A program made the translations under genes and the position numbers. From Gnetum montanum (Eukaryota; Streptophyta; Gnetopsida; Gnetales; Gnetaceae): 64,000 nt of DNA. The DNA lies in contig MNCI01022583.1 of assembly GCA_015680685.1 (NCBI GenBank), positions 151,528 to 215,527 of the forward strand, in the 5' to 3' direction. Below are positions 1 to 12,779 of this stretch, one piece after another. The first letter of the stretch is position 1. Every line of letters begins with the position of its first letter. The notes under the pieces were generated by a model that saw nothing but the letters and a program-made list of their open reading frames with translations, searched no databases and was not told the origin of the DNA.

Positions 1-2218
1 GCATGCCGCAACAGCACACACACACACTCACATTAACTACTGAGTTATTTGGAGGTATCTGGGCCTTGGTGTTGCCAGAGACCAGCAGGCACCTAAATCC
101 TGTTCGAGGACACTCGTTGGCGATCGCGTCCCAAATGGTCGCCAACACTAGTAACCATGGTCAAATCTTTAAAAATGGGAACATAAGGTTCCATTGTCCA
201 AAGGACATTACATCACATGAAAAGATGATACAGAAAAAACATAAATTACATACTTGGTTGAAAAGCCACCACAAGTTAATAGGTCCTATAGTACATGTAG
301 ATTCCAAGTAGACTCCTAATTATCCTATGGCTCTGTGTCTATACTTGCACCTCCTCTCTTCTCCAAACTAGGAATGAAGGCTTGCTCCAATATCCTAGCA
401 ATTCATTACAACTCCTTGGTAGTCCAAGTGCCAAGAGAGATTAAGGATGAGATTAAAGGACTAGTAGGGAAAGATAGGATCCTTTTCAAAAGAGGAGACA
501 TCATGAGAGGATACATCTAGCCCTTATTTCTTGAGGTCTTCTTCACTAGTTTTAAAGTTCCAAGTGGTAGGGTATCACCATTTCTAATGAATAAAGTGGT
601 TAGATCTAGTTCATTTTTTCTTAGCTAATGAAGTGTTAGATCTAGCTAGGACACCAATTTAGGAGCATCACTTTTTTATCTAAAATTTTGATGACTTCTA
701 CCATTCTTGATACTAGGATCCTTCTTTTATGAAGCAAGAGTGATAAACATTGTTGTATAGTATGGGTGTGTAACACTCCATCTGTAAGTTTAAGCCCTAT
801 TAATCTTGTTAAGCATAGTAAGAGCTTGCTATGAAGTTTATCATTTGCTTTCTCATTGTAGGGGTAATGAACATGTTCTCCTCTCTAAGTTCTCCAAGTA
901 ATTCTCCTCTAAAGACATCTTGATAACATTATATAAGTTTGTTCCCTCACTAAGTAGAGATGCTAGACATTTTTTCCCTTGGAAACCCTTCTTCTAGGAT
1001 CCTAATAAATCCCTAGGTTAGCTCTAGTTAGTTTGCATCATTTGTGATGATGCCAAAGGAGCCATATCATGGAAATAAAGCACTAAAATCACCTATTATG
1101 AGGAAAGGTAAACCTTTTTTCATGTTGGACTAACATTGATAGGAGATTGTAATGGACAATCATTGGCACCCAACTTCTAGCTACCACTAGAGCTTCCTCT
1201 ACTATCATGGTCTCCAATAGAGCTAGCAATTTAAGGAAATCTAATAGCTCCCCTATCTTAAATGTTTACAATAATTTAAATTAAAATCTATTTAGAAAAT
1301 AAGAACTTACAATTAAGCATGACATATCGAATGATGTGTCGAGTGACCTCTATCAACATTCCTAGTGGCTCTACATACTTGTGGGCTCTCTAGTATTTAA
1401 AGGAAATTAGAGAATTCTTGATAAGCCTCTAAACCTCTAGGAAGCCATAATACTTGATCTTATAGATTTCCATCCTTCATTCTTGTAGTTCTATTCCCTA
1501 TACCATTACCTCCATTAAGACTCTTATTTATAACTAGTCCATAATGAAGCTATCATCTTTCTAGGTTCTAGCTACCTATGTGGTCCAATGTGTTGGATAT
1601 CCACTCAAAATATTGGACCCAATCTTGCATTAAAAAGATCCAATAACTCAACTAGAGATGTAGGTTACTATGTTTCATAAATCTATTTTTGTAACTCTTA
1701 CATATTTTCAAGCTTGTCATTACTTTACTACTTTCTTCTAGTCTATGTTGGTATTATGTGAATCCTTTGAGGTAATAAATAGGAAACTCTTATGTATGGT
1801 ACCAAATGTATTCCATTACATTTCAGCTAAATAGCTTAAGCCATCTCACCCCTTAATGTGATTGTAACCATGCAACTTTTTATGATACATCCTCATCACC
1901 CATTTTTGGCACTCATCGCTCTTAACGCCAGTCTACTTCTTAATCATTAACCAAATCACCTTGATGTATATGCATTTGTCAAATATATTCTTTGCAATGT
2001 TTCTCATCTGAAGATATGGAGTGCATCATAAGGTGATATGGAACTTCTCTTTTGTAACTTGTCTTAGTTGAGAACAATCTTGTGGAGAATCAACCAAATA
2101 TAGAACCTCATATTCAGCCTATATTCTAACTTTCAAATCAACCTTCATCCTAGCACCTTAATGAATAACTCATTCACTCTGCTAGATATCCACCGCTTCA
2201 ACTCTCTACTTTTGAACT
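1..2218. other. Unassigned AT-rich repeat-like DNA
   Basis: No gene can be supported here. There is a short CA-rich microsatellite at about 15-32, and the rest is AT-rich with dense stops in all frames. A 102-codon open frame at 3-311 has no recognisable domain. The stretch at about 1900-2218 may be the decayed 3' part of the minus-strand LINE fragment that follows, since it directly continues past the LINE thumb region, but I cannot align it to a known C-terminal domain. No LINE poly-A tail (poly-T on this strand) was found. Confidence 0.4.
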
Positions 2219-3340
2219 CTAAACTCTTCTTTCCAACTCTGCTTGGAATGCTAATTTGAATGATCTTGGCATGGACTTTGTCCTTCTAGCCAAAGATAAA
2301 AATATGTATTTCCAAGCTTCCAACTTCCTATGAACTTTTTTTATCATCCCCACCATAAGTGCTACATTTTTATTTCCATGAACAAAGAATACCATAAATA
2401 GATTGATAGAAACCATCCTAAAGTACATTCTAGGATTCGAGCAATTCTTACTACTTGGAATGAGAGGCATTCAACCTAAAATAACTGCATATTTCCCTAT
2501 TTTACATCTAGCCCCATGGATATTAGAAATATCTCAAGATCTCTTTAACTTTTTACACTTGTGAAATTGAGACTTTAAAGAAAATGTGTGATTTACATAG
2601 AGGAGGAATTGGAGGCCCCATGGGTTTAGGAAAACTAGGTCCACATGCCTAAGGAAGTAACATAAATTATCAACAAGAGATGTAAAAATGTACAGGAAGA
2701 AAGGATTCTACTAGTATAGGTCCTTAGAAGGCTATACAAACTTTGAGTTCTCTTTCTTAAGGCATACTTCAAAGTTGGTAGTTTGCAAAATATAAGTGAC
2801 TAACTGGTTAAGGTAGTCCAAAAATCCAAACTTTTGGAGAGTAAAAAGAAGGGATTGTTAATCCACCTTAACAAAATCTTTGGCCAATTATAGCTTTCAA
2901 AACTAAATTAACCTTATAATTTGTAGTGGGCTAATGGAGGTTCTCATAGGCTAGAATTACATGGTCACTAATTTGTTACCCAGGGACAAATCTAGATTAA
3001 ACTTTTTCAATGACTCAAGATAGGGTGAATTAAAGGTAGTTGATAAGTACTTTGGAGAGGACTTTTTATATGGTGTTGCATATGTTGATAGGTTAGTAAT
3101 TATTAGTAGAATCCACCCTCTCTTTTCTTAGGATAAGAGTAATGAAGATATTATTCTAAGCTTTGGGAAAGTTCCACTACAATAGATTTGACATCATGAT
3201 GACCTCCATGTCACTTATGAAGGCCTACCAATATTTCTTCTAGAACTTAAAATTCCACTAATTTGACCAATGGGACTTATTGGTTGGATCTATATAGATT
3301 ATATTATAGACCTTATCCTTGCTAAGGGGACTAGAAACTT
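2219..3340 (-). pseudogene. LINE (L1-type) reverse transcriptase fragment
   Basis: Read on the minus strand, this is a decayed non-LTR retrotransposon reverse transcriptase. Landmarks in the expected order are: an ITLILRKE stretch (usual form TLIPK) near 3130; a YRPIS-like segment with a stop, followed by ICNT and KVLSKVL, near 3060-3100; FVPG-QISDHVILAYE near 2950-3000; AKDFVKVD-QSLL and FGFLDYL (the KAYD...GF block) near 2820-2880; and a thumb block VHRKLEAWKYIFLSLARR near 2290-2350. Stops and frameshifts occur throughout, so the gene is dead. Neither an endonuclease domain upstream nor a poly-A tail downstream is recognisable, so this is an internal fragment. The order of RT blocks is what identifies it; the clade is not certain. 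Confidence 0.62.
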
Positions 3341-3564
3341 ACTTCCTATCATTTGTTATTAGTTTATAGAGGGTAGTGTCCACTAGGTTAGCTGGGTTTA
3401 CTTGTGGATTAGTACTATATAGATCTACCATAAAGATAGTGATATAAAACATGTTCATTTGGGCATCCCTCAAATAGAATAACTATTTCTTCTCATTTTG
3501 CTAATTTGCAATCCTCTAGAAGAATCCCATGTTTTGATCTCCAACTTAGATCCAATGTGCCTGT

Positions 3565-4029
3565 TGAAATACCTCAAGGAAAATTCATATTGCAAACAAA
3601 ACATAATAGCCAAGATTTCCATTGTAACTTGATGGAAATTTGGAAGTAGAAACAAGTGTCATATTTCCATCAAAAATCCTACCTTGTCATCTTTTTGGCA
3701 AATTTTAGGTATTTTTTATGTGTAAAAAGTGAGTTTTACAACCCACATGCTATGAATACCATTTATATCAACATGTAGAAACCAAAATTCTTCATACAAT
3801 GCAAATAATTAGTCCATTCATCCCACACATTGTGGCAACATGTGGTGTAGCATGTAAAACTAAACTTGCCCACAAGCTATCGTTTGTGCCATGAAAATAG
3901 TCCAAATATGTTGCAAATTGGTAGAAAAATTCAAAAGCCCTAGAAGCTCCCACATTGAAATTTGGGCCATGGAAACAAGCTCCATATGCTACCAAAACAT
4001 GATAGGAAAATCCAAAAATAGTGGTAATA
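3565..4029 (+). repeat. Tat-type LTR1, left part, interrupted by element A
   Basis: It starts TGAAATACCTCAAGG and matches the start of the F LTR at 33311 (TGAAACACCCTC) in sequence and orientation for about 200 bases; both share a block reading ATAGCCAA followed by a GGTGGAAA/GATGGAAA stretch. The match breaks at 4029, where the Athila 5' LTR begins, and the remaining LTR1 sequence resumes at 32780. I read this as one LTR split by the insertion of element A. No PPT is visible to its left, so whether it was a 5', 3' or solo LTR is open. Confidence 0.55.
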
Positions 4030-4824
4030 TAATGAGTTGCAATATCGCATATGCAATATTGGAGCCTTCCACGCGTTATCGTGGCTTGCCTCATTGCCTA
4101 TAAATAAGAGGTAGGCACACTTGGTTTGCATAGTTAGCCTTAGTCCCTTACCCAAACTCTTTCCTTTTTCCCTTTCCAAAGATAAAATTATTTTTGAGCG
4201 CCTGCAATAGGAGTCATAAAGTGAATAGATTTTTCTTCGAGCATTGTGTACCTAAGCACACCTTGTGGATGGCAATAAAGAAAAACTTTGTGATAAACCT
4301 TGCAGCATTAAAAGTAGCTTAATTAATGTTAATTACTATTACTTAATTCTTTTCTTAGTTAATTAATGTTCTCTCTCTCACCCTACAACTCTCCTAAGTA
4401 AGCACACTCAGTACAATCACTTCGAGCATGCGTGTAACACTTGGTAACCCAGTAACAATTAGCATTTGGTAATCCTACTAGAGTTGCACTTGTTCAGGAT
4501 GTGTATGGCAAGTGAGAATAGATGTTGGTGTTAGGACTAGTTCAAGCATAGTTGAGTAGTTAAATCAAAATTACTTACTTAGTTATCCCTCTCCTCCCTT
4601 TGTAGCACTAGGACACAAAAACATAAAAACAATAAAAATCATGTACCTTAAGTTTAGTTAACCATACAATCATGCCATATAAGTAAGCTTGAAAAGACAA
4701 TGATTGATCAACCCATACTTATTCCACAAAGGCACATAAGCACTTAGTCCTTGGAATTTAACTAGATCGTGCATGGATGCTCGTATTCCTATGGTTGAGT
4801 GTAGGGATACCTCGCAGCTCATCA
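4030..4824 (+). repeat. 5' LTR of element A
   Basis: Paired with 31957-32779. It begins TAATGAGTTGC (TGATGAGTCATG in the 3' copy) and ends TCATCA, one base before the PBS. It contains a CAATATCGCATATGCAATATT palindromic stretch near its start, a TATAAATA box and an AATAAA at 4274-4279. Related LTRs occur on the minus strand at 35673, 41683 and 59771. Confidence 0.82.
4099..4106 (+). promoter_or_regulatory. TATA box of element A 5' LTR
   Basis: TATAAATA lies about 70 bases into the LTR. It is conserved in all five LTRs of this family in the window: 32054-32061 (+), and 36433-36440, 42443-42450 and 60499-60506 (all minus). That conservation, while the flanks drift, supports a promoter role. 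Confidence 0.65.
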
Positions 4825-4825
4825 T

Positions 4826-4843
4826 TGGTGCCATTGCCAAGGA
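4826..4843 (+). other. Primer binding site of element A (tRNA-Asp type)
   Basis: TGGTGCCATTGCCAAGGA starts one base after the LTR end. It is a decayed form of TGGCGCCGTTGCCGGGGA, the complement of the 3' end of plant tRNA-Asp(GTC), which Athila and related elements use. The differences are mostly C-to-T or G-to-A changes. Confidence 0.75.
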
Positions 4844-4956
4844 CTTCATTATTTGTGCGCTAATTAGAACTTAGGAAATCTTTTTCATCATTGGAATGAA
4901 CTCTTAGGATTGGTTAAAAAATATAAATATATATATATATAATACATTGCACACTG

Positions 4957-7300
4957 ATGATACAATCATGTCTCCTTCTTCATACGAAAGTGTTTCACCG
5001 CCTAGGTCTGATACAAGGAATAATCGGAGGCATAGTACACATGATAATCCATCAATCCCTCAATAGTTTGGTGTGGTATATGTTCATCCCAATGAATATG
5101 TACCAAACTTTACCTTCATCCTCCACCAGGTTGAACAACTATGTTGGAAATATTTAGAAGGTAATATAGTGTTACCTCTTGATTGTTCTATCTCAGGCAT
5201 GCTTCTTCGTGATCTCACACGAATTGGTATGCAGCACTTACAGGTAGAGTACATTGTGCATGATCATGAATCGAGAGAGTATTGAGCCATGGAGGCATAG
5301 CATCAAAGGGATTTATAATAGAAGAGACATCATGAATCCATGAAGGGAAAGTTATCGCAAAATGTCCCACATGTCCTAAGCAAAAATGAGGGTGGTGAAC
5401 CTGCCTCAGGTAGTTGACCATACAATGATGTTCCTCCTATTGACTTTAGTCAAGGGGTTGTCTATCAAAATATTTACTCAACTATCCATAACCCAGATTC
5501 TAGTACCAAAAAACATAAAGGGTCTAAGAAAGGAACATGAACACATGACAAAGATGGGCATTCCAATCGTAATCGCGATCGAGGCCATGACCACCAAAGA
5601 GAAGGAAGCAGGCACCATCATGATGATGGTCCTCCTCCTTCTTCACCTTCATCATCTCCTTCACCCTATCCCTTAGGATTTTGATGCAATCACAAAGAAA
5701 AAGACCATGAGGATAAGGGTAGGTGAAATGGGAGTCATAGACAAAATAGTCAAGAAAGGAGATGAAGACACTCTAGAGAAACACACCATGAAAGAAGGAA
5801 GAGTAGGGGACAGCATGGGCATCATAGATGCCATAGACGAGATGATCATGATGAACCCCTACTCACTACTTGAAGTATGTTAGACATAACTAAGGCCATT
5901 AGGATCCCAACAAGGCACCAAAAGGATAGCACGATCAAGAAATTAGACATGAACAATATCCCACGATTTGAAGGGGGATACAACGTTCATCCTCAAAATC
6001 ATCTACAAGCATCTCATGATGCATGTGCATTTATGGAAGGTTGGTACAACATATAAAAATGCTAATCAAAGAAGAGGAAGGTTGGTACTAGTCTTTAGAA
6101 CTAGAATCCATTTGTAGGTGGAGTACCATGTTAGAATTGTTCAACAATAAGTACCAAACATACTCCCGAGTGTCCAAACTAAGAAAGCAAATCCAAGGCT
6201 AGAAACAAGGAGGACATGAACCCTTGGATGCTACCATGGGCCAATATTGTGCACTGTTACATTGTTGTCCCAGCCATGGTTAGTCGTAAAGGGATCAACT
6301 ATGCCATCTTGTAGATGGACTTATGCCCAAGGAAGACTATCCAAGATTAGGACCCATCAAGTACAAAGATTATTGGAGCAAGTTGCTAAAGAGAAAGGTG
6401 AGTTACTAAAAAGAGAGAGTGTAGAGGAATATAACAGAGATCATTCCTTCTAAAAGAAGGGACTAAGATCTTGTGAGGATGAAGAAGAGTCACCACTTGA
6501 AGAGATAGTGAATAAGAAAACTTTGCCCATTCAAAAACCTACATCGGAAGTATCGACAAAGGTGGACCAAATGTGTGACTCCCTAGATGATAAGTTTCAA
6601 ACCATTCTCAAAGTAGTAGAGGAGTCTCGAGAGCAAGGTAGTGAATGGGAAAAGTCAAAAAAAGAGAGAAGCAGAATTTGCACATAACAAGGGTAAGGGC
6701 AAAGTTGTCATCATCGAAGAGGTTGTGGATTCAGGTACAGACAATGATAGTGGATGTGAGATATGCCAATATGACCATCCTAAGGGATGTGCCTTGTAAT
6801 CTCACATCTACAGGAGTCTACGGTGTATGCACTCAACTCACAATTAAAAAAAAAGGCAAACACCCCAAAGGTTACCTTATCCTCAAGGTAATCCAAGGTA
6901 GTTCCACCAACCCTTAACATATTATCCAAGTGGAACTCCATCACAACCAATCGAGCAGTATCAAGAGTGGCAATACCCATAATCATGGGGAATGCCACCA
7001 CCACAACTATAGTATCCTTATCAACAATCTAACCCATATGGATATTACGTGTAGCACTAGTCTCTCCATGTGACTCTATTGGTCACGTCACTCCTCAACC
7101 TCACTACCAAGCTCGTGAGTACTATAGGACTCCTTCTCCTAGGGGTGATGTTCCACAGACATTCTATCCTTCCCATTTGACTACACATCTTCCACCCATA
7201 TCTCCATTACCACATGCTCCAGCTATGCAGGGTGAACTCCCTGCCTAGCCACAACAACATAATGCTACAAGGGCTATTAACTCTCAATCTACTATTGGTT
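4957..7300 (+). pseudogene. Element A gag (broken)
   Basis: This is the decayed gag region between the PBS and the protease. A stretch rich in His, Arg, Asp and Ser (about 5480-5680) is followed by a block reading NNIPRFEGGY with HPQNHLQASHDAC near 5945-6030. It aligns with FPNFSGG / PKHHLQAFSNAC in the gag of element C, the usual start of the Athila capsid domain. A Pro, Tyr and Gln-rich tail (about 6930-7260) ends it. Many stops and at least two frame changes are present. An alternating AT tract lies at about 4922-4940, in the leader. Confidence 0.6.
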
Positions 7301-7311
7301 CTAAGAACTGC

Positions 7312-7896
7312 ATGAAGAAAAGGCCTTTCTTCAAAACCAATAGTCCAACTAAGTCCTTGCAACCACAAGTGGCTAATCTTTTAGACACCTCATTACCAAT
7401 CAAAACTTTAGGCCAAACACTGCGCCCAACACATACGGTCATGTTAACTCATGCCATCACTGATTGGATTAAGGCTAGCTATCTTCCTAGGAAATTTTCT
7501 GATCTTGGAAGTCCTCTTATATATTTACAAATTGCTAGGAATGAAGTGTGCAAGGCTCTTTTAGATTAAGGTTCCAGTGTCAACCTAATCTCTCAAGAAA
7601 TGTTCAAAGCCTAGAACCTGCCTCCACTAAAAAAGAGTAACATTCATTTAGAGTTGGAAAACTAGCCCATCACTATCCCATTAGCACTAGTGGAGGACAT
7701 TGTCACCATTTTTTGTGGGTGGTCATATCCAGCTAACTTCCTATTGATTCAAGTGAACAACAGTAAGGGGGACTTCACAATTATAATGGGAAGAGCATGG
7801 CTAAGCATAGTTGACGCACACCTAGGAATCTATGATCTTTCCCTGGAAATATCAAAGGAAAATACGTTTGGAAAGATTGAGAAGAAGAAAGTATGA
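7312..7896 (+). pseudogene. Element A aspartic protease (broken)
   Basis: A retropepsin-like domain. The active-site block reads LLD-stop-GSSVNLIS near 7556-7590, where the stop falls at the residue between Asp and Gly of the D-x-G motif. It is followed by PLALVEDIVTIF and by IMGRAWLSIVDAHLGI near 7785-7830, the usual C-terminal protease block in this lineage. It would cut the Gag-Pol precursor. The stop within the active-site block makes it non-functional as read. Confidence 0.62.
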
Positions 7897-8239
7897 TGCA
7901 TCACATACAATGACAAAGGGTGTAATTGCATGTAGAAGTCATGGTTCGTGAAATTTTTAACATTGCCTGCATGCAATCAATGTGCATATGTGACTAACAT
8001 ACAAAGATGCTTGTATGTAACAGCCACAAGACAAGAAGGCACCTAGTGGCTGACAATTGATAAAGAGAGTAGTTCAACTATATGCATGGAAACAACTAAG
8101 GGTTTGACTTGCACTTACATCAATAGCATAGATACATTAGAGCAAGTCCATCACCAACTTCCAACTCCTGACATTGAAAATATCAACTAGGAGAAATCCT
8201 TGATAAGTTTAAGTAGGATCCCCTTGAGTTAAAATCATT

Positions 8240-9700
8240 ATCCACTAATATGGAATATACGTTTCTCAAGAATGGAAAATTGATAATTATTAATGCTAAG
8301 CTCGTTCTGCAACCAAAAGAGAGACTACTGAAGGTAATAAAAAAATGTTTGAAATCCTTCACTTGTTCATATCCCAAATTAACCGGAATAGATCCTAGGA
8401 TATGCCAGCAAAGAATTTACACTAACCCCTCCATGAAGCCTCAACAACAACTACAGAGGTGATTGAACCCAAAGCTTAAGAAACTAGTTAAGGACGAAAT
8501 CGAACAACTTCTAAAAGTTGGGTTCATATACTCCATTGCTAATAGTGAATGGGTTAGTCTCTTAGTTATTATGCCTAAAAAGGAAGCTAAATGGAGGGTG
8601 TGCATAGATTTTAGGCTACTAAATATGGAAACATTCAAGGACCACTTTCCATTGCTATTCATCAACCAAGTCTTCAACACCATTACAAGGCATCACTACT
8701 ATAGTTTTCTAGATGGGTATAGTGGGTACAATGAAATAAAAATAGCCATAGAAGACCAAGCCAAGACTATGTTCACCAGTCCTTGGAGAACATTTGCATA
8801 CAAATAGATGTCATTTGGCTTATGCAATGCCCCTGCAGCATTTCAACGATTAGTTCTAAGCATATTCCAGCAATAGATAGGAAATGGGATGGAAGTCTTC
8901 ATGGATGACTTCTCCACTTACGAAGGGAACTTTGATCAATCCTTGGACTGGTTAGAGCAACTACTAAAGTGATGTGTAGAAACTAATTTAAGGATCAACT
9001 AGCAAAAAAGCCATTTAATGGTCCAAAAAGGCATAGTATTAGGGCATAAGATCTCACAAACAGGGATAGAGGTAGACCTTGAAAAGATCAAAGTTATCCA
9101 AGCAATTACTCGGCAACCTAAAACTGTAAAAGATATTCGGTCATTCCTTGGACATGCTGGCTACTACATATGCTTTATTGAGAACTTTTCTAATGTTGCA
9201 AAACCATTGGTTAAACTAATGAAAAATCACATACCTTTTGAATGGACCAGGGAATGCGAACTAGCCTTCCAAACTTTAAAACCAAAGCTTGTAGAAACAC
9301 CCATTCTATAAGCTCCTGACTAGTCCATACCATTCCACATAATGATTGATGCATCCAACTATGCTTTAGAAGCCATACTTACATAGTTAGATGACCAAAA
9401 ACATCCTTATTACATTCACTATGCAAGTAGGAGTATTGCTGGTGCACAACTCAACTACACTACAATAGAGAAAGAATTAATGGTTGCAGTGTTTGCACTA
9501 GAAAAATTTAGGTACTATGTCTTGGGCTATAAGGTATTCATGCATATGGATCATAATGTAATAAGGTTCTTAATGAATAAAAAAATGGTGAGCCTTTGCA
9601 TCATACGATGGCTCGTAATCTTACAAGAGTTTGATCTTACAATGATTGATCGAAAAGTCACCGAGAACATAGTTGCTAATCATTTATCTTGGTTGTGATG
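8240..9700 (+). pseudogene. Element A reverse transcriptase and RNase H (broken)
   Basis: The RT fingers begin LKKLVKDEIEQLLKVGFIYSI near 8470. WRVCIDFRLLN and the DGYSGYN block follow, then MSFGLCNAPAAFQR near 8812-8850. The catalytic motif FMDD is at 8898-8909, followed by FSTYEGNFDQSL, an Athila hallmark. GIVLGHKISQTGIEVD and SFLGHAGYY mark the connection. RNase H follows with IDASNYALEAIL (near 9345), YASRSIAGAQLNY and TIEKELMVAVFALEKFR (9465-9510). In-frame stops at several sites (for example after FAYK at 8805 and inside LRIN-QKSHLM near 9001) kill the ORF, but the catalytic residues remain readable. Confidence 0.82.
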
Positions 9701-11051
9701 GGACAACAAAGAGGATGAGTATCCAATTTCTGATAATTTCCCTAATATCCTCTTTGTAGGTGTAGTAACTAACCAATTAACCATGGAAACAAGCTGGTAT
9801 AGTAGTATTCTCACCTATCTCCTTACACAACAAACACCACAAGAGTTGGATGCTAAAAAGAAACAACAGTTCTTTCACCAAGCTATGTATTTTATGGAGA
9901 TCAATGGGAAACTTTATAAAGTATGCCCTAATGGCTTGGTTTGATGGTGTGTTCCTGATATAAATCAACTACAAATTCTCCAAAATGCTCATGAGGTTCC
10001 TTGTGGGGGTCATTATGCCAGAAGACAAACAACCCTTAAAATCCTACTTGCATGCTATTATTGGCCTACATTATTTTGAGATGCCCATCATTTCGTCCAA
10101 TCTTGTGAATTCCATCAACATGATGGGGGAATGATTGCTAGAATGGAGGATCCGCAATAATGGATTCAACATTTAGAACCCTTTGACATATGGGGAATTG
10201 ATTTTATGGGGTCCTTACACCAATGTCCAATGGAAAAGTTTACATTGTTGTTGCTATTAACTACTTTACAAAATGGGTAGAAGTAGCCACTATTAAGGAT
10301 TGTACATCATCTACAGTTACATGATTTGTTCAAAAACAAATTGTAAATAGGTTTGACGTGCCTCATGCACTTATTTCTGATAATAGAACACATTTTACAG
10401 GTGCAACTTTTTGGTAGCTGATGCAATGCTTAGGGGTTGAACACAAACTAACCACACCATACCACCCTCAAGAAAATGGTCATGTCGAGGTGACCAATGG
10501 GGAGATTACAAATATATTAACAAGAACTATTAGCAAATATAGGTGATATTTGAGCACCAAATTGAATGATGCTCTTTGGGCATATTTCTCCAAATGGAAA
10601 CTCCCTATAGGCTACTCTCCTTATGAGTTAGTGTATGGTAAATTACCAACGCTTCCTATTCAAGCTAAACTTTGTACACTATCTATGGCTTGTGATCTCA
10701 ACCTTAACCTTGATCTAGCATAAAAATAATAGTTAATGACCTTAACTTGCTAGATGAGAATCGATTAGCCATCCTATCATCTAATGAATTACACAAGGCC
10801 TTCAATAAATGACATCATGACATGAAAATTAGGAAAGTTAAATATCAACAAGGAGATAAGGTTATGTACTAGAATCCCACACATGTGCCGCAATGCTCTA
10901 AATTTCAAATACTATGGGAAGGACCTTATGTTATTTATGCAACTTTTTCTTCAAAGGCCATGATGATTTACAAATCTAAGAGACTGGATAAGAAATTTTT
11001 GGTCAACATTCAACAAACCAAACCTTTCCATGAGCTTAGAATAGTCAGTAC
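9701..11051 (+). pseudogene. Element A integrase (broken, interrupted by element B)
   Basis: The zinc-finger region reads HEVPCGGH followed by CEFHQ near 9985-10115; the second Cys of the C-x2-C pair is a His here. The core begins FDIWGIDFMG near 10180 (first Asp). It continues with the second Asp in ALISDN near 10370 and the Glu in NGHVEVTN near 10470. The C-terminal part includes CSKFQILWEGPYVIYATFSS near 10890. The frame is open up to 11051, where element B is inserted. After B, from 29999, the same frame continues for about 15 codons (NTTSIGGQPYS) to a stop, confirming that B landed inside the ORF. Confidence 0.78.
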
Positions 11052-11269
11052 TGAAACACCACAAAATTCTGAGCTTAGTACTTCTCCAACAAGAATCGAG
11101 CTAAGTCATGACGTTCCCCAGCATGACTAAAGCTTGAGGGCCCCACAGACAGCTTCAAGCAGAGTCGAACTCAATAAGAAACAGTTCCCTGGGACCCACA
11201 GATGACCATGGTGACATCTGGTATCAAACATGGCAACTTCAGAGCTCAAGATACTTAATTTTCACTAAG

Positions 11270-11460
11270 TATGCAGTATGCAGCGTATACACCCAGCGTG
11301 CATTCACAGCGTATACGCCCAGCGTGCATTCTCAGCGTATATGCCCAGCGTATATGCCCAGCGTACATTCCCAGCATATACGCCCAGTGTATACACTCAA
11401 TGTACATGCCTCACATATACGCTCAGCATGTATGACTGACATGAACGCCTAGCATGCAAT
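11270..11460 (+). repeat. 13-bp minisatellite in element B LTR
   Basis: About 13 tandem units of CAGCGTATACGCC and close variants. The same array is in the 3' LTR at about 28735-28870 with fewer units. Variants are mostly CG to TG or CA. The unit contains a self-complementary GTATAC. Confidence 0.8.
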
Positions 11461-12017
11461 CCCAAAGACGGCATGGAAACAACGCTTCAAAGCAAGATTT
11501 TGTACAAAGCATCAACTCATAGGAACAAAGCAATTATTAGGTGTCATCATGGGCTCTAGAAAGTTGAATTTTGGTCTCGACATCATGCTCTTTGGAGTTC
11601 ATACACTGAGCATGTACATCCTGCACACCTAGCATATATGCCCAGCGTATACGCTTAGCATGTACAATGTGTATGCCCAGTGTGTAGCACAACGTATACC
11701 AATCAAAGCTCTCTAGAATTGTGTCAAATCAAGGTCAACCAAGCTAAACATCCATAGGCAACATTCTCATGACATCCAAATTCAAATTTGAAGGTCGAAC
11801 GACTTCTTTTGTTTTGACCAAGCCTGTACGCTGAGTTCACACGCCCAGCATGTATACGCTGGCGTACAGTAGTATACGCTAGCGTGCAGCACGCTGTACA
11901 CTTGTAAAATTTCATTCTTTCACATTCGATCAACATGCCACATGCCACCTGACCCAAGAGTCCAGCACTCCATAGCCAATCATCCCCTCTCAGATCCAAG
12001 TCTAATGTCTAAACTTG

Positions 12018-12026
12018 TATAAAAAC
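12018..12026 (+). promoter_or_regulatory. TATA box of element B LTR
   Basis: TATAAAAAC follows CTAAACTTG and is conserved in the 3' LTR at 29411-29419. It is the only good TATA-like site conserved in both LTRs. About 630 bases of LTR follow it, which would make an unusually long R-U5. Confidence 0.55.
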
Positions 12027-12469
12027 ACTAATTTTTCACTAGATCGGGGTTGGCAATTTTAGAGCAAACCAGAGACAAAAAAAGAACTAGAGACACTGAG
12101 AAATCAGAGCAAAAAAAAAACCTATACGCTAGACCTCAACCCTGCACGCTGAGCATACAGCCTTCACGCTATGCCTACAGGTCAAACCAGAACACCATCA
12201 TCCCTTCGTATCCACTGGGGCTCATCGTCCGTCTTGTGTCAGATTCACAGCTACTTTAGACTAGTGCATTGTAACTTTCCGCTTTGCAATAATATTGCCA
12301 CATTTCTTTTGCTAAGATTTGTTACAGTTTTTCATTCATTATTGTATGCTTATCGTTTACATTCCTGTACGTTTACGCTCTGTTTGATATTAGTTACGTT
12401 GTTTACGTATCACCCAACGTACAGTATAATGGTGTACGTTTGGAAAAATCCCTGTCTGATCCACGTGCA

Positions 12470-12569
12470 GACCATTCAAGGTACTTTGCCTTCGTTAATT
12501 CCAGCTTGCCCTCAAGCGNGGACCATTCAAGGTACTTTGCCTTCGTTAATTCCAGCTTGCCCTCAAGCG
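12470..12569. other. Assembly artefact: 49-bp duplication round a single N
   Basis: Bases 12470-12518 and 12521-12569 are identical, separated by N (12519) and one G. The 3' LTR has this stretch once. This is an unmerged contig overlap, not biology. Confidence 0.85.
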
Positions 12570-12656
12570 AAGGTAGGGTCTTCTGTGCTTGTCTTGGATC
12601 TCCTAGTTTCTGTTTCATTCCAGCGGGGGACTGACGATTTTGGACAGTACAGAAAA

Positions 12657-12675
12657 TGGCACTAGAAGGAGGGCC
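12657..12675 (+). other. Primer binding site of element B
   Basis: TGGCACTAGAAGGAGGGCC begins six bases after the last LTR base and starts with the TGG that pairs with CCA of a tRNA. Element F has the corresponding TAGTGCTAGAAGGAGGACC at 34466. I cannot name the tRNA from memory. Confidence 0.65.
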
Positions 12676-12779
12676 TCAAACTGTTTAAACTTACTGTGAT
12701 CTCATACCCTAGTCTTCCTAGATTCACATCGTACCAACACCAAACCCGGCTCTGAAACTCCTAGATCGGTACCCCATTC

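Larger units (their letters stand above)
11052..12651 (+). repeat. 5' LTR of element B
   Basis: It matches 28504-29993 end to end. It holds a 13-bp minisatellite (11270-11460), a TATAAAAAC box (12018-12026) and a 49-bp false duplication round an N, which accounts for part of its greater length over the 3' LTR. Terminal TG...CA is followed by a 5-base gap and the PBS. Confidence 0.9.

Noticed and set aside
3-311. 102-codon frame at the left edge
   Set aside because: Starts in a CA microsatellite, no domain seen, and nothing supports coding.
4922-4940. AT run as an origin or regulatory site
   Set aside because: Simple microsatellite in a dead element leader.
12171-12665. 164-codon plus-strand open frame in the B 5' LTR
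   Set aside because: It runs through the N and the false 49-bp duplication; the 3' LTR does not keep it.
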